From: Shimia sagamensis
GTDB taxonomy: Bacteria; Pseudomonadota; Alphaproteobacteria; Rhodobacterales; Rhodobacteraceae
Length of the DNA: 64,000 nt
Assembly: GCF_900182745.1 (NCBI RefSeq)
Contig: NZ_FXTY01000003.1
Span: 62,001-126,000 of the forward strand
Direction of reading: 5' to 3'
Position 1 is the stretch's first letter. The number at the start of each line of letters is the position of its first letter. Of this stretch, positions 45,763 through 54,878 are shown piece by piece. The position numbers and the translations under genes were made by a program. The notes beneath the pieces were generated by a model, which did not search any database, was not told the origin of the DNA, and saw nothing but the letters and a program-made list of their open reading frames with translations.

Positions 45763-46746
45763 ATGTCACAGACCATGAACGCCGTTGAAATTTCAAAACC
45801 CGGTGCCGCGGATGTGCTTCAAATGGTGCCGCGTCCCATTCCGACACCTGGTCCCGGCGAAGTGCTGATCAAGGTGGCTTATGCCGGTGTGAACCGCCCC
45901 GACGTGTTGCAACGTTCTGGGCTCTATAATCCGCCTGCAAACGCCTCCGACCTGCCGGGGCTTGAGGCCTCTGGCACTATTGCCGCAATGGGCGCAGGCG
46001 TCAGCGCGTGGTCCGAAGGCGACGAAGTCTGCGCCCTGCTGCCCGGTGGCGGCTATGCCGAATATGTCCTCACTTCCGCCGACCATTGCTTGCCAGTGCC
46101 CAAAGGCATGGGCATGAAAGAGGCGGCTTGTCTGCCGGAAACATTCTTCACTGTGTACTCCAATGTCTTCCAGCGCGGCGGATTGAAGGCGGGCGAGCGC
46201 TTTCTGGTGCATGGTGGCTCGTCTGGTATTGGTACAACTGCGATCCAGCTGGCCAACGCCTTTGGCGCACGTGTGTTCACTACCGCTGGCTCCGATGAGA
46301 AATGCGACGCTTGCCTGCAACTTGGTGCGGAAAAGGCCATCAACTACCGCGCTGAAGATTTTGTCGACGTGCTGCGTGCCGAGGGTGGCGCCAACCTGAT
46401 CCTTGATATGGTCGGTGGTGATTACCTGCCGCGCAATGTGAAGTCCCTGGCTGACGATGGCCGCTTGGTGCAAATCGCCTTCCTGCAAGGCCCGCAGATC
46501 CAGCTCAACTTTGCCCATGTGATGATGCGCCGTCTCACCATAACCGGCTCCACTCTGCGACCGCAAAGTGATCTGGCCAAAGCCAAGATCGCCGACGCTC
46601 TGCTAGCTGATGTCTGGCCGCTTCTGGAAAGTGGTCGTGTCGCCCCCGTTATGGACAGCGAGTTTGCTCTGGCGGATGCGGCGGCGGCCCACCAACGCAT
46701 GGAAAGCAGCGGTCACATTGGAAAAATTGTGATGAAAGTGGCCTAA
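45763..46746 (+). CDS. NAD(P)H quinone oxidoreductase, PIG3-like
   Basis: 327 residues from the ATG at 45763, after AGGGAGACC. It is an MDR-family oxidoreductase without zinc (NRPDVLQRSGLYNPPANASD, HGGSSGIGTTAIQLANAFGA) of the quinone reductase/PIG3 type. It reduces quinones or other enones using NADPH. A longer frame upstream has no ribosome binding site. Confidence 0.92.
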   Translation: MSQTMNAVEISKPGAADVLQMVPRPIPTPGPGEVLIKVAYAGVNRPDVLQRSGLYNPPANASDLPGLEASGTIAAMGAGVSAWSEGDEVCALLPGGGYAEYVLTSADHCLPVPKGMGMKEAACLPETFFTVYSNVFQRGGLKAGERFLVHGGSSGIGTTAIQLANAFGARVFTTAGSDEKCDACLQLGAEKAINYRAEDFVDVLRAEGGANLILDMVGGDYLPRNVKSLADDGRLVQIAFLQGPQIQLNFAHVMMRRLTITGSTLRPQSDLAKAKIADALLADVWPLLESGRVAPVMDSEFALADAAAAHQRMESSGHIGKIVMKVA

Positions 46747-46868
46747 ACTCAGGTTTATTCCCGCCGTTTAGGCCGTTTCCCCCCTTTTCACTACCGCTGC
46801 CCTTGAGGCATGTAGACCACGCGAACTGATGGCCCGCTGTGGCCTAGGCACGAGGTGGGAACAGGACC

Positions 46869-48170
46869 GTGAAAAAATTTGGACTTCTTTTGGTGGCAGT
46901 GGCGTTGGCCCTGCCGTTTGTGTGGTGGCCACAAATCGCACAAGGCCGTGACGGCATAGCGCTGTTTAGTCAGTATCTCGGTCTTGGTGCGCTGATTGCC
47001 ATGGCGTTTTCTCAAGTGATTGCCACCCGTTGGCCCGGCGTTGAATTGATCTTCGGCCCAATGGATCAAACATATCGTCTGCACAAATGGCTGGGCATTG
47101 GCTCCATGGTGGCCATCCTGCTGCACGACACCATTGATGCCGAAATGAAAGGGCTGGGCCGCGAAACCATGTTGGTGGAGCTGGCGGAAACCCTGGGTGA
47201 GATCAGTCTTTATGGCCTGCTGATGCTTGTGGTGGTTACGGTTGCGACCTTCATTCCCTATCACCTGTGGAAATGGACGCACCGCTTCATTGGCATCTTC
47301 TTCTTGTTTGGCGCCTTCCATTATCTCTACATCCTCAAGCCGTTCAAAAACGGCGACCCGCTGGGCCTCTACATGTGGGTGGTCTGCATCATCGGCACGG
47401 TTGCCTATGTCTGGACCTCCGCGCCACGGGGGATGCGGCCGCGCAAGCACTACAAAATCACTGCGGTGACTCAACAGGGCGAGGCCATAGCCGTGGACAT
47501 GAAGGCCACCGGTCGCCCACTGCGTCACCGTGCGGGTCAGTTTGCTTTCTTCCGGTTTGCCGGTGCGGGCCTGAATGAGCCACATCCCTTCACCATCTCC
47601 TCCGCGCCGTCGGATGATGGGTCTCTACGCATCACTGTTGCGCCTCTGGGAGATCTGACCAACCGCGTGTCGCGCAGTCTCGCCGTGGGGCAGGCGGTGC
47701 AGACAGACGGTCCCTATGGACACTTCGGCCGTGCCAAAGGTGCGCAAGTCTGGATTGCCGCCGGCGTCGGTGTGACGCCCTTTGTCGCGCTGGCACAGGC
47801 CCTGCCAACAGACGCCGCGCCGGTGACTTTGGTTTACTGTGTGCGCAACAAAACCAATGCGCCCCATCTGGCGGAACTCGAAGCGCTGGCCGGCAAAAAG
47901 TCAAACCTGACACTGATCCTGTGGCAAAGCGCGGATCAAGGCCGCTTCTCCGCCGCCGCGTTGCCTGATCTTGTCCCCGACTTATCAAACTGCAAAGTCC
48001 TGTTCTGCGGCCCGGTCCCCATGCGTCGAACCCTGTCCAAGGATCTGCCAAAGCACGGCATCTCTCAACGCAGCTTCCACTACGAGGCGTTTGAGATTCG
48101 CACCGGCATTGGCATCCGTCGTTTGGCTGAATGGCTGTGGCAGCGACATCAAGCGCGCAGCGCAGGGTAG
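46869..48170 (+). CDS. Ferric-reductase-like transmembrane flavoprotein
   Basis: 433 residues; GTG start. Residues 1-190 are five to six membrane segments of the ferric reductase/NOX type, with His residues in LHKWLGIGSM, LLHDTID, HLWKWTHRF and FHYLYIL that suit two b-haems. Residues 195-420 form an FAD/NAD domain (HRAGQFAFFRF, EPHPFTISSAPSD, IAAGVGVTPFVALAQAL, FCGPVPMRR). It should move electrons from NAD(P)H across the membrane, for example to iron or other acceptors. No partner gene is nearby. Confidence 0.88.
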   Translation: MKKFGLLLVAVALALPFVWWPQIAQGRDGIALFSQYLGLGALIAMAFSQVIATRWPGVELIFGPMDQTYRLHKWLGIGSMVAILLHDTIDAEMKGLGRETMLVELAETLGEISLYGLLMLVVVTVATFIPYHLWKWTHRFIGIFFLFGAFHYLYILKPFKNGDPLGLYMWVVCIIGTVAYVWTSAPRGMRPRKHYKITAVTQQGEAIAVDMKATGRPLRHRAGQFAFFRFAGAGLNEPHPFTISSAPSDDGSLRITVAPLGDLTNRVSRSLAVGQAVQTDGPYGHFGRAKGAQVWIAAGVGVTPFVALAQALPTDAAPVTLVYCVRNKTNAPHLAELEALAGKKSNLTLILWQSADQGRFSAAALPDLVPDLSNCKVLFCGPVPMRRTLSKDLPKHGISQRSFHYEAFEIRTGIGIRRLAEWLWQRHQARSAG

Positions 48171-48416
48171 CGAAACCAATGGCCTAGGCGGTTCCGGAAA
48201 TTTGAAGCAACCATTGGTTGACTTGTGAATCAATCTCAGCGAGCATGGGTGTACTCAATTCTATTCATGCTGATTGCCGCCACTCACGCTATTTCCCAAT
48301 CAGCATGCCATGCCCCGCTCACGGGACGTCAAACACATTGGTGTGGCTGCGTCACATAAAAAAGGCTGGAGTTTCACCACCCCAGCCCCTGTGCTTTTGT
48401 ACGGTCAGATCCCCCT
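48171..48416. other. Intergenic region with a perfect 11-base inverted repeat
   Basis: The 246-base gap lies between converging genes. CATGCTGATTG (48266-48276) and CAATCAGCATG (48297-48307) pair exactly around a 20-base loop. No T-run follows, so this is not a standard terminator. CAACCATTGGTTG (48208-48220) is another palindrome. Confidence 0.6.
48356..48391 (-). terminator. Intrinsic terminator for D-amino-acid transaminase gene
   Basis: On the minus strand GGCTGG and CCAGCC pair around a 12-base loop and are followed by a T-run of at least six bases. Confidence 0.8.
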
Positions 48417-49277
48417 TTAGATCGCGGCTTTCAGGCTCTCGTCCAGATAAATCTCACGCAGACGTGTTGCAATTGGCCCCGGGGTGCCATCGCCCAACGA
48501 CACGCCGTCAATCTCTACCACCGGCATCACAAAGGCGCTGGCAGAAGTTGTAAACGCCTCATCAGCCCCCTGTGCTTCCTCAACGGTGAACAGGCGCTCT
48601 TCGATCTTGAGCTGCGCTTCGGCTGCCATACGCAGAACCGCCTTACGGGTGATCCCATGCAGGATGTCATTGCTCAATGGCCGGGTCACAATCACGCCAT
48701 CCTTCACAAAATACGCGTTGTTGGAGGTGCCCTCGGTCACATAGCCATCTTCCACCAACCAGGCATCATCCGCACCGGCCTTCTTGGCCATCATCTTACC
48801 CATAGACGGATACAACAGCTGCACAGTCTTAATGTCGCGACGGCCCCAGCGGATGTCCTCAATCGAGATGATCTTGGCACCCTTTTTGGCCGCAGGGTTG
48901 TCCGCCAGTCCAGGTTTGTTCTGCGTAAACAGCACGATGGACGGCGGTGTGTCCTCAGATGGGAAGACAAAATCGCGGTCGCCATCGCTGCCACGTGTGA
49001 CCTGCAAATAGATCAGGCCTTCAACAATGCCGTTCTCTTCCACCAGCTTTCGGTGGATCGCCAGAAGCTCGTCCTTGCTGCACGGTTCTGCCATCTCCAG
49101 CTCATCCAGCGAACGCTTCAAACGCACCGCGTGGCCGTCAAAGTCGATCAGCTTGCCGTCCAGCACTGAGGTCACCTCATAGACCGCATCCGCCATCAGA
49201 AACCCACGGTCAAAAATCGAAATCTTGGCGTCTTCTTCCGGCAGGTAGTCGCCATTGACGTAAACAGTGCGGCTCAT
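48417..49277 (-). CDS. dat: D-amino-acid transaminase
   Basis: 286 residues of fold-type IV PLP enzymes. The catalytic Lys is K150 in RRDIKTVQLL, and YVTEGTSNNAYFV and LHGITRKAVL form the phosphate and carboxylate loops. FDRGFLMADAVYEV is the start typical of DAAT rather than branched-chain enzymes. It converts D-alanine, D-glutamate and related D-amino acids to keto acids. The dgcA/dgcN genes for D-glutamate lie just upstream, so D-amino acid handling is a local theme. Confidence 0.88.
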   Translation of the reverse strand: MSRTVYVNGDYLPEEDAKISIFDRGFLMADAVYEVTSVLDGKLIDFDGHAVRLKRSLDELEMAEPCSKDELLAIHRKLVEENGIVEGLIYLQVTRGSDGDRDFVFPSEDTPPSIVLFTQNKPGLADNPAAKKGAKIISIEDIRWGRRDIKTVQLLYPSMGKMMAKKAGADDAWLVEDGYVTEGTSNNAYFVKDGVIVTRPLSNDILHGITRKAVLRMAAEAQLKIEERLFTVEEAQGADEAFTTSASAFVMPVVEIDGVSLGDGTPGPIATRLREIYLDESLKAAI

Positions 49278-49345
49278 GTGTCTCTCCTAGCAATCTGCTG
49301 CTTTGTCGGGTGCGCTGCACCACAGGTCAAGCGTGTTTCGAAATC

Positions 49346-50098
49346 TCAGGTGTCAAACCAACCGGTTTGCAACGGGTGTGCCCAATCCGGGCGGTTATTC
49401 CTCTGCGCCAGATCCACCATCCGGCTGGCATCATAGGGCACACGTCGCAGCGACATGTCCCATTCCGTGTTGCGCCGCTCCATCAACGCAAATCGCGCCG
49501 CCGGATCGCCGCTTTGCACCACATGTGGCACTGGCGTGACATCGTCATAAGCGGGCAACCCCACACTTCCGGGATTGAGCACCACCGCGCCGCTCGCCAG
49601 TTGTATGATGCGTGGCAAATGGGTGTGGCCACACAACAGTACCTGTGCCTTCGCTGGCGCGGTCGCCGCCAACTCTGCCACCGCAGATCCGCCGCGGTCC
49701 ACCACGTCTCCCTGCGGCGTCACATCATGCAACCAATAGGTCTCGTCGCTGTCCGGCGTGCCATGACACAGGAACACATCCTCAATCAAAGCTGCCGCTG
49801 GTAGCGCTGCCAGCCAGTCTTTATGCACTTCCGTCAGCTGCGCCGCCGCCACCGCATCTGAGGGCCCGAGGGTCTCCATTGCGCGCAGCACATAGCGATC
49901 ATGGTTGCCGTGCACAGAGATCATGTCATCCCGCGCCATGACCTCGTCCAGCGTCTCAGCTGCCGCCAAGGGACCGCTGACATGATCGCCAAGATTCAAA
50001 ATGCGGGAACACCCCAGCCGATCAATCTCGGCAAACACCGCCCGCAACGCATCCACATTGCCGTGGATATCGGAAATTACGGCCCAGCGGTCCTTCAT
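49346..50098 (-). CDS. Metallophosphoesterase (YfcE/calcineurin-like)
   Basis: 250 residues. Metal-binding motifs are present in order: SDIHGN, GDHVSGP, GNHD and the late CGHTHLP, LNPGSVG. These are the small calcineurin-like phosphoesterases that hydrolyse phosphodiesters. It starts 3 bases after the dgcA stop and so is probably cotranscribed. The substrate is unknown. Confidence 0.9.
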   Translation of the reverse strand: MKDRWAVISDIHGNVDALRAVFAEIDRLGCSRILNLGDHVSGPLAAAETLDEVMARDDMISVHGNHDRYVLRAMETLGPSDAVAAAQLTEVHKDWLAALPAAALIEDVFLCHGTPDSDETYWLHDVTPQGDVVDRGGSAVAELAATAPAKAQVLLCGHTHLPRIIQLASGAVVLNPGSVGLPAYDDVTPVPHVVQSGDPAARFALMERRNTEWDMSLRRVPYDASRMVDLAQRNNRPDWAHPLQTGWFDT

Positions 50099-50101
50099 GG
50101 C

Positions 50102-51064
50102 TTAGCCCCAAAGCGCTGCGCTTGGCGGATGCACGCCGTCTTCGTCAAAGGTCAGCGGCGTATCGCGGTCTTCGGCCAGCAACAACGGCCCGTCCAGATC
50201 GGTGACCATCGCGCCTTGTGCCACCAGCGTCGCCGGCGCCATCGCCAAGGACGAGCCGACCATGCAACCCACCATCACCTTATAGCCTTCCGCCAAAGCC
50301 GCCTCTCGTAGTTTGAGTGCCTCGGTCAAGCCGCCGGTCTTATCGAGCTTGATGTTCACAACATCATATTTGCCTTTGAGCTTGGACAGGGTTGAGCAAT
50401 CATGCGCGCTTTCATCCGCACACACCGGCACCGGGCGCTCCATGCCAATCAAGGCGTCATCGTCACCGGCGGGCAGCGGTTGCTCCACCAACGCCACACC
50501 AAGCCGCACCAGATGTGGTGCCAGATCAGCATAGACCTCAGCAGACCAGCCCTCGTTGGCGTCTACAATGATGGTGGACTTTGGTGCACCTGCGCGCACG
50601 GCCTCAAGGCGGGCCATGTCATCCGGTGTGCCCAGTTTGATTTTGAGCAGCGGTCGATGGGCGTTTTTGGCCGCCTGCGCCTGCATCTCAGCAGGTTCTG
50701 CCAAAGACAGCGTATAAGCGGTGATCTCTGGGCCCGGCTTTGGCAATCCCGCCAGTTCCCACGCGCGCTTACCGGCTTTTTTGCACTCCAGATCCCAGAG
50801 CGCACAGTCCAGCGCGTTGCGCGCCGCGCCCGCTGGCAAGGTATAAAGCCCTTGGCGTGTCACCGGACCTTTGACGCTTTCAATCAACTGTGTGACATTT
50901 TCCAATGTCTCACCGTAACGCGCATAAGGCACACATTCGCCCCAGCCCACATGTCCGTCTTCCTCGACCTTAACGGTCAGAACTTTGGCTTCGGTGCGCG
51001 AACCACGCGAAATGGTAAACACCTGCGCCAGTTTGAACACATCGGGGGTGACGGAGATTTGCAT
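50102..51064 (-). CDS. dgcA: Enolase-superfamily epimerase, N-acetyl-D-glutamate racemase type
   Basis: 320 residues from the ATG at 51064; the open frame runs upstream without a start signal. It is an enolase-superfamily dipeptide epimerase-like enzyme: KxK (LLKIKLG), metal ligands in IIVDANEGW, ALVEQPLPAG and CADESAHD, and opposing Lys in VVNIKLDKTGG. Next to a DUF1611 gene this arrangement matches the DgcN-DgcA pair reported for D-glutamate catabolism in marine proteobacteria, where DgcA racemises N-acetyl-D-glutamate. L-Ala-D/L-Glu epimerase is the alternative annotation. Confidence 0.82.
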   Translation of the reverse strand: MQISVTPDVFKLAQVFTISRGSRTEAKVLTVKVEEDGHVGWGECVPYARYGETLENVTQLIESVKGPVTRQGLYTLPAGAARNALDCALWDLECKKAGKRAWELAGLPKPGPEITAYTLSLAEPAEMQAQAAKNAHRPLLKIKLGTPDDMARLEAVRAGAPKSTIIVDANEGWSAEVYADLAPHLVRLGVALVEQPLPAGDDDALIGMERPVPVCADESAHDCSTLSKLKGKYDVVNIKLDKTGGLTEALKLREAALAEGYKVMVGCMVGSSLAMAPATLVAQGAMVTDLDGPLLLAEDRDTPLTFDEDGVHPPSAALWG

Positions 51065-51254
51065 AAAACAGCCTTCATTTTTGGGGGCATTTCGAAACCT
51101 TATGACCGGCCGACAGGTCGGTCTGCGCCTGCCTGCCCCCCGGCAGGCGCATTTGCAACGTCGTATCATGACGAAGCGCTGCATTTTTTACGATGCTAAT
51201 GAGAAAATCTCACGAAGCACAAGCGCCTACCCAGACAGGCGCAGACCTTTCAGC
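51065..51254. other. Intergenic hairpins between dgcN and dgcA
   Basis: TGCGCCTGCC (51124-51133) and GGCAGGCGCA (51142-51151) form a perfect 10-pair stem with an 8-base loop. GCGCCT (51223-51228) and AGGCGC (51237-51242) form a second one with related sequence, and a weaker symmetrical stretch covers 51104-51123. Without T-runs these look like transcript-processing or attenuation structures, or a small dispersed repeat, rather than terminators. Confidence 0.6.
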
Positions 51255-52256
51255 TCACAACGCTTCCAGCGCATCCACCAGCTTACCCGCACCAAAGCGG
51301 AACGGATCGGTTGCGGGCAGGCCCATTTCGGCCTCTACCTCCGCCAGATAAGTTTTGGCCTCGTCTTCACCCATGTGTTGGGTGTTGACCGATACGCCGA
51401 CCACCTGACAGGCCGGATTGCCCACTTGGGCCAGCGGCAACGCCATTTCGCGCAGCTGCGTCAGGCTTGGCAGGTCATAGTCGGGCAGGCCGCGCATGTG
51501 ATCGCGGGTGGGTTCATGTGCCAGAATCAACGCGTCCGGCTGGCCGCCATGGATCAACGCCATGGTCACACCGGAATAAGACACATGGAACAGGCTGCCT
51601 TGACCCTCGATGTGATCCCAGTGATCCGCGTCATTGTCTGGCGTCAGCCATTCGACAGAGCCCGCCATAAAGTCGGCAATCACCGCGTCCAATGGCACGC
51701 CATCCCCAGTGATTAGGATGCCGGTCTGACCAGTGGCGCGGAAGCTCGACTTCAAGCCACGCTTGCGCATCTCCGCATCCATGCACAGCGCCGTGTACAT
51801 CTTGCCGACGGAACAATCTGTGCCCACGGCCAGCACCCGTTTGCCGCTGCGCTTTTTGCCATTGGCAATTGGGAATTCCACCTCTGGCACCCGCACATCG
51901 TGCAACTTGCGTCCGGTGGCTTCGGCAACCGCCACAAGATCAGGCTCGTCGCGCAGCAGATTGTGCAGGCCAGAGGCCAGATCAAAACCTTCTTCCAGCG
52001 CCATCACCAGGACTTTTTTCCACTCCTGGGAGATCACGCCACCGCGGTTGGCCACGCCGATTACCAGTGTTTTGGCGCCAGCTTCACGGGCGTCCACGAG
52101 GGTCATGTCGGTCAATCCCATGTCAGCTTTGCAGCCCTCCATGCGGAATTGTCCCACGGCGTTGTCTGGACGCCAGTCTTTGATGCCCTGCGCAACTTTG
52201 GCGGCCAGTTGGTCCGGTGCATCGCCCAAGAACAGAAGGTATGGAGTTTCGATCAT
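51255..52256 (-). CDS. dgcN: DUF1611 family, D-glutamate N-acetyltransferase type (DgcN)
   Basis: 333 residues from the ATG at 52256. A P-loop-like motif GTDCSVGKMYTALCMD and the C-terminal EPTRDHMRGLPDYDLP are family hallmarks of DUF1611. In the recently described marine D-glutamate route the product N-acetylates D-glutamate, then the DgcA racemase gives N-acetyl-L-glutamate. The dgcA gene lies downstream on the same strand, with the transaminase gene beyond. The regulator (DgcR) is not found next to it. Confidence 0.83.
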   Translation of the reverse strand: MIETPYLLFLGDAPDQLAAKVAQGIKDWRPDNAVGQFRMEGCKADMGLTDMTLVDAREAGAKTLVIGVANRGGVISQEWKKVLVMALEEGFDLASGLHNLLRDEPDLVAVAEATGRKLHDVRVPEVEFPIANGKKRSGKRVLAVGTDCSVGKMYTALCMDAEMRKRGLKSSFRATGQTGILITGDGVPLDAVIADFMAGSVEWLTPDNDADHWDHIEGQGSLFHVSYSGVTMALIHGGQPDALILAHEPTRDHMRGLPDYDLPSLTQLREMALPLAQVGNPACQVVGVSVNTQHMGEDEAKTYLAEVEAEMGLPATDPFRFGAGKLVDALEAL

Positions 52257-52591
52257 CGCGCGTCCCTTTTGTGTGATCCCCAATGGAACGCAAAGTCTAC
52301 GCGCAAGAATGTGGATCAGGTTCTCAAATGTTGCTGACTTTTGGCCAATGTGTGCAAATTTCTTCGAACATTGACCGATTAAACGAAAGGAATTTGCTGC
52401 ACATGCAAGAAATTGGCACCTCCGCTAAACAGTCGCATTACCGATGCTATACCGACGTGTAATTGCTCCAAGGAATGCTGCGATGCGGCGAAATTAATGC
52501 CGCGCGCGCACAATTTACTTGCGGTTAGGTGCGCAACTTCCTAACAATCAGCGTCAGAAAAACGTAACATCCTTACTTAGAGAGTGACGTC
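52257..52591. promoter_or_regulatory. 335-base divergent promoter region, dgcN / mcl1
   Basis: TTGC and GCAA half-sites surround 52394-52408 (TTGCTGCACATGCAA), resembling the TTTGCAA-type sites linked with acyl-CoA regulators, but the match is weak. It contains no gene. Promoters for both neighbours should lie here. Confidence 0.35.
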
Positions 52592-53551
52592 ATGAGCTTC
52601 CGACTTCAGCCTGCCGCCCCCGCCCGTCCCAACCGCTGCCAGCTGTTTGGCCCGGCGTCCAACACCAAGCTTTTTGCCAAAATGGCGGCATCGGACGCGG
52701 ATGTGATCAACATTGACTTGGAAGATTCCGTGGCGCCGTCAGATAAAGATGTGGCGCGTGCCAATGCAATTGAGGCAATCAATTCAATTGATTGGGGGAA
52801 AAAGACCCTGTCGGTGCGCATCAACAGCTTGGACACCCCATACTGGTACCGAGATGTTGTTGATCTGTTGGAGCAGGCGGGCGAGCGCCTTGATCAGATC
52901 ATGATCCCCAAGGTGGGTTGCGCCGAAGACATCTACGCCGTGGACGCTTTGGTCACAGCAATTGAAGCCGCCAAAGGCCGCAAAAAACGGATTGCCTTTG
53001 AGGTCATCATCGAATCAGCTGCCGGCATCGCCCACGTAGAAGCCATCGCCGCATCCTCCCCACGTCTCCAAGCCATGTCCCTCGGCGCCGCCGACTTCGC
53101 CGCATCCATGGGGATGCAGACCACTGGTATTGGTGGCACGCAAGAAAACTACTACATGATGCATGAAGGCCAGAAGCACTGGTCTGATCCATGGCACTGG
53201 GCACAGGCCGCAATTGTGGCCGCCTGCCGGACCCACGGCGTGCTGCCGGTGGACGGTCCGTTTGGCGACTTTTCCGACGACGAAGGCTACATCGCGCAGG
53301 CCAAACGCTCCGCGACGCTAGGCATGGTGGGCAAATGGGCAATCCACCCAAAGCAGATCGGGCTTGCCAACGAGGTCTTCACCCCATCTGAAGGTGCTGT
53401 GTCCGAAGCGCGTGAGATCCTCGCAGCGATGGAGCAAGCCAAAGCCAACGGCGAAGGTGCGACCGTTTACAAGGGGCGCTTGGTCGACATCGCGTCGATT
53501 AAGCAGGCAGAAGTGATTGTGGCTCAAGCTGAGCTCATCGCCTCTAGCTAA
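52592..53551 (+). CDS. mcl1: L-malyl-CoA / beta-methylmalyl-CoA lyase
   Basis: 319 residues of the HpcH/HpaI-citrate lyase family. INIDLEDSVAPSDKD has the Mg-binding Glu/Asp, FEVIIESAAGIAHVEA the second acidic site, and GKWAIHPKQIGLANEVF the C-terminal family motif. The length and start (RPNRCQLFGPASNTKLF) match Mcl1 of Rhodobacter. It splits beta-methylmalyl-CoA to glyoxylate and propionyl-CoA, and L-malyl-CoA to glyoxylate and acetyl-CoA, in the ethylmalonyl-CoA pathway used to grow on acetate. It stands alone with a terminator. Confidence 0.93.
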   Translation: MSFRLQPAAPARPNRCQLFGPASNTKLFAKMAASDADVINIDLEDSVAPSDKDVARANAIEAINSIDWGKKTLSVRINSLDTPYWYRDVVDLLEQAGERLDQIMIPKVGCAEDIYAVDALVTAIEAAKGRKKRIAFEVIIESAAGIAHVEAIAASSPRLQAMSLGAADFAASMGMQTTGIGGTQENYYMMHEGQKHWSDPWHWAQAAIVAACRTHGVLPVDGPFGDFSDDEGYIAQAKRSATLGMVGKWAIHPKQIGLANEVFTPSEGAVSEAREILAAMEQAKANGEGATVYKGRLVDIASIKQAEVIVAQAELIASS

Positions 53552-53572
53552 TTTTAAGTCTCTAATATTAAG

Positions 53573-53613
53573 CCAAAAAAGCGCCTGCAACCATTTTGCC
53601 TGCGGGCGCTTTT
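53573..53613. terminator. Bidirectional terminator between mcl1 and the Lrp gene
   Basis: AAAAAAGCGCC and GGGCGCTTTTT face each other around an A/T-rich loop, giving a stem with T-runs on both strands. It serves both converging genes. Confidence 0.85.
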
Positions 53614-53629
53614 TACGCCAAACGTCAGC

Positions 53630-54082
53630 TTAGGCGCGCTCGTCTTTGGGAGAACCCATCACCACATAACTGGTGATCGAATGCACCTGTTCCACAGTGC
53701 CCAGAACTTCGGTGTGAAAGCGCTTGTACGACGGCAAATCGGCCGCCTCAACACGCAGCAGATATTCCACCTGTCCAGTGATGTTGTGACACTCTCGGAC
53801 CTCCGGCGCCAAAGCCATCGCCCGCTCAAAGGCCAGTTGCGAGTCCTTGGTGTGTTTGTTGAGGCCGACGGTGATGTAGGCGACAAACCCGGTTCCCAAC
53901 GCTGCGCGGTCCAGTACCGCGCGATAGCCGGAGATGACCCCTGACCTCTCAAGCGCTGCAACCCGCCTCAAGCACGCTGATGGGGACAGCCCAACTTTCT
54001 CCGCCAGTGCCAAGTTGCTCATGCGGCCATCCTTGGAGAGTTCGCGCAATATATGTTCGTCAATCTGGTCAAGGTTCGTCAT
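53630..54082 (-). CDS. Lrp/AsnC-family regulator
   Basis: 150 residues from the ATG at 54082; the in-frame upstream Met has no ribosome binding site. HTH: LALAEKVGLSPSACLRRVAALE. RAM ligand domain: LRVEAADLPSYKRF and HSITSYVVMG. It diverges from a LysE-type exporter gene, the standard arrangement for amino-acid-responsive control of an exporter. Confidence 0.93.
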   Translation of the reverse strand: MTNLDQIDEHILRELSKDGRMSNLALAEKVGLSPSACLRRVAALERSGVISGYRAVLDRAALGTGFVAYITVGLNKHTKDSQLAFERAMALAPEVRECHNITGQVEYLLRVEAADLPSYKRFHTEVLGTVEQVHSITSYVVMGSPKDERA

Positions 54083-54154
54083 AAGTTGCAACAATACTGA
54101 ACTCACGCACAAAAACGCAACTCAAATGCGCATGGTTTGCGCCAAACTTTGAGC

Positions 54155-54766
54155 ATGACATATGATATCCTAACCGCTCTTCTCCTGTTTGCCTTTGTGT
54201 CTTCGATCACACCAGGACCAAACAATCTCATGCTTATGGCCTCCGGTGCCAACTTTGGTTTTGCCCGCACCATTCCTCACATGCTGGGCGTCGGAATTGG
54301 CTTTGTGGTGATGGTCGCCTTGGTGGGTATTGGGTTGATGCAGGTGTTTGACAACTATCCGATTGCCCACACAGTATTGGCAGTTGCGTCTGTCACATAC
54401 CTTCTCTGGTTGGCCTGGAAGGTCGCTAACGCTGGCGCGCCTGACGAAGGGGAAGGGACGGGTGGCACCCCGATGACTTTTGTGCAGGCAGCTATGTTCC
54501 AATGGGTGAATCCAAAGGCGTGGACCATGGCGCTTACCGCCGTCACACTTTATGCGCCGGATCGATCGCTGACAGCTGTTCTTCTAGTGTCTGCTGCTTT
54601 TGGAGCTGTGAATCTCCCCTGTGTGTCCAGCTGGACAGTGCTAGGCCAACAAATGCGGCGTTGGTTGACGTCGCCGGCACGACTGACAGCCTTCAACTGG
54701 ACCATGGCGGGTTTGCTGGTTCTGTCTCTGTACCCTGTGGTCGCACCCATAGTGGCGCAGGGGTAA
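54155..54766 (+). CDS. LysE/RhtB-family amino acid exporter
   Basis: 203 residues from the ATG at 54155. Six membrane segments with the family motif FVSSITPGPNNLMLMASGANFG near the N-terminus and QWVNPKAWTMAL later. It exports an amino acid or related compound. The 72-base region shared with the divergent Lrp gene is the likely control site. Confidence 0.93.
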   Translation: MTYDILTALLLFAFVSSITPGPNNLMLMASGANFGFARTIPHMLGVGIGFVVMVALVGIGLMQVFDNYPIAHTVLAVASVTYLLWLAWKVANAGAPDEGEGTGGTPMTFVQAAMFQWVNPKAWTMALTAVTLYAPDRSLTAVLLVSAAFGAVNLPCVSSWTVLGQQMRRWLTSPARLTAFNWTMAGLLVLSLYPVVAPIVAQG

Positions 54767-54878
54767 ACTACCTGCCGATCTGAGTTAAGCCAGACCTGCT
54801 GTTGGTCACTGCCCCGTTGCAATTCTTGCCAGTCATCGTCATATAGCCTTGTCAAGAAACCAGTGTGTGGAGTGCACA

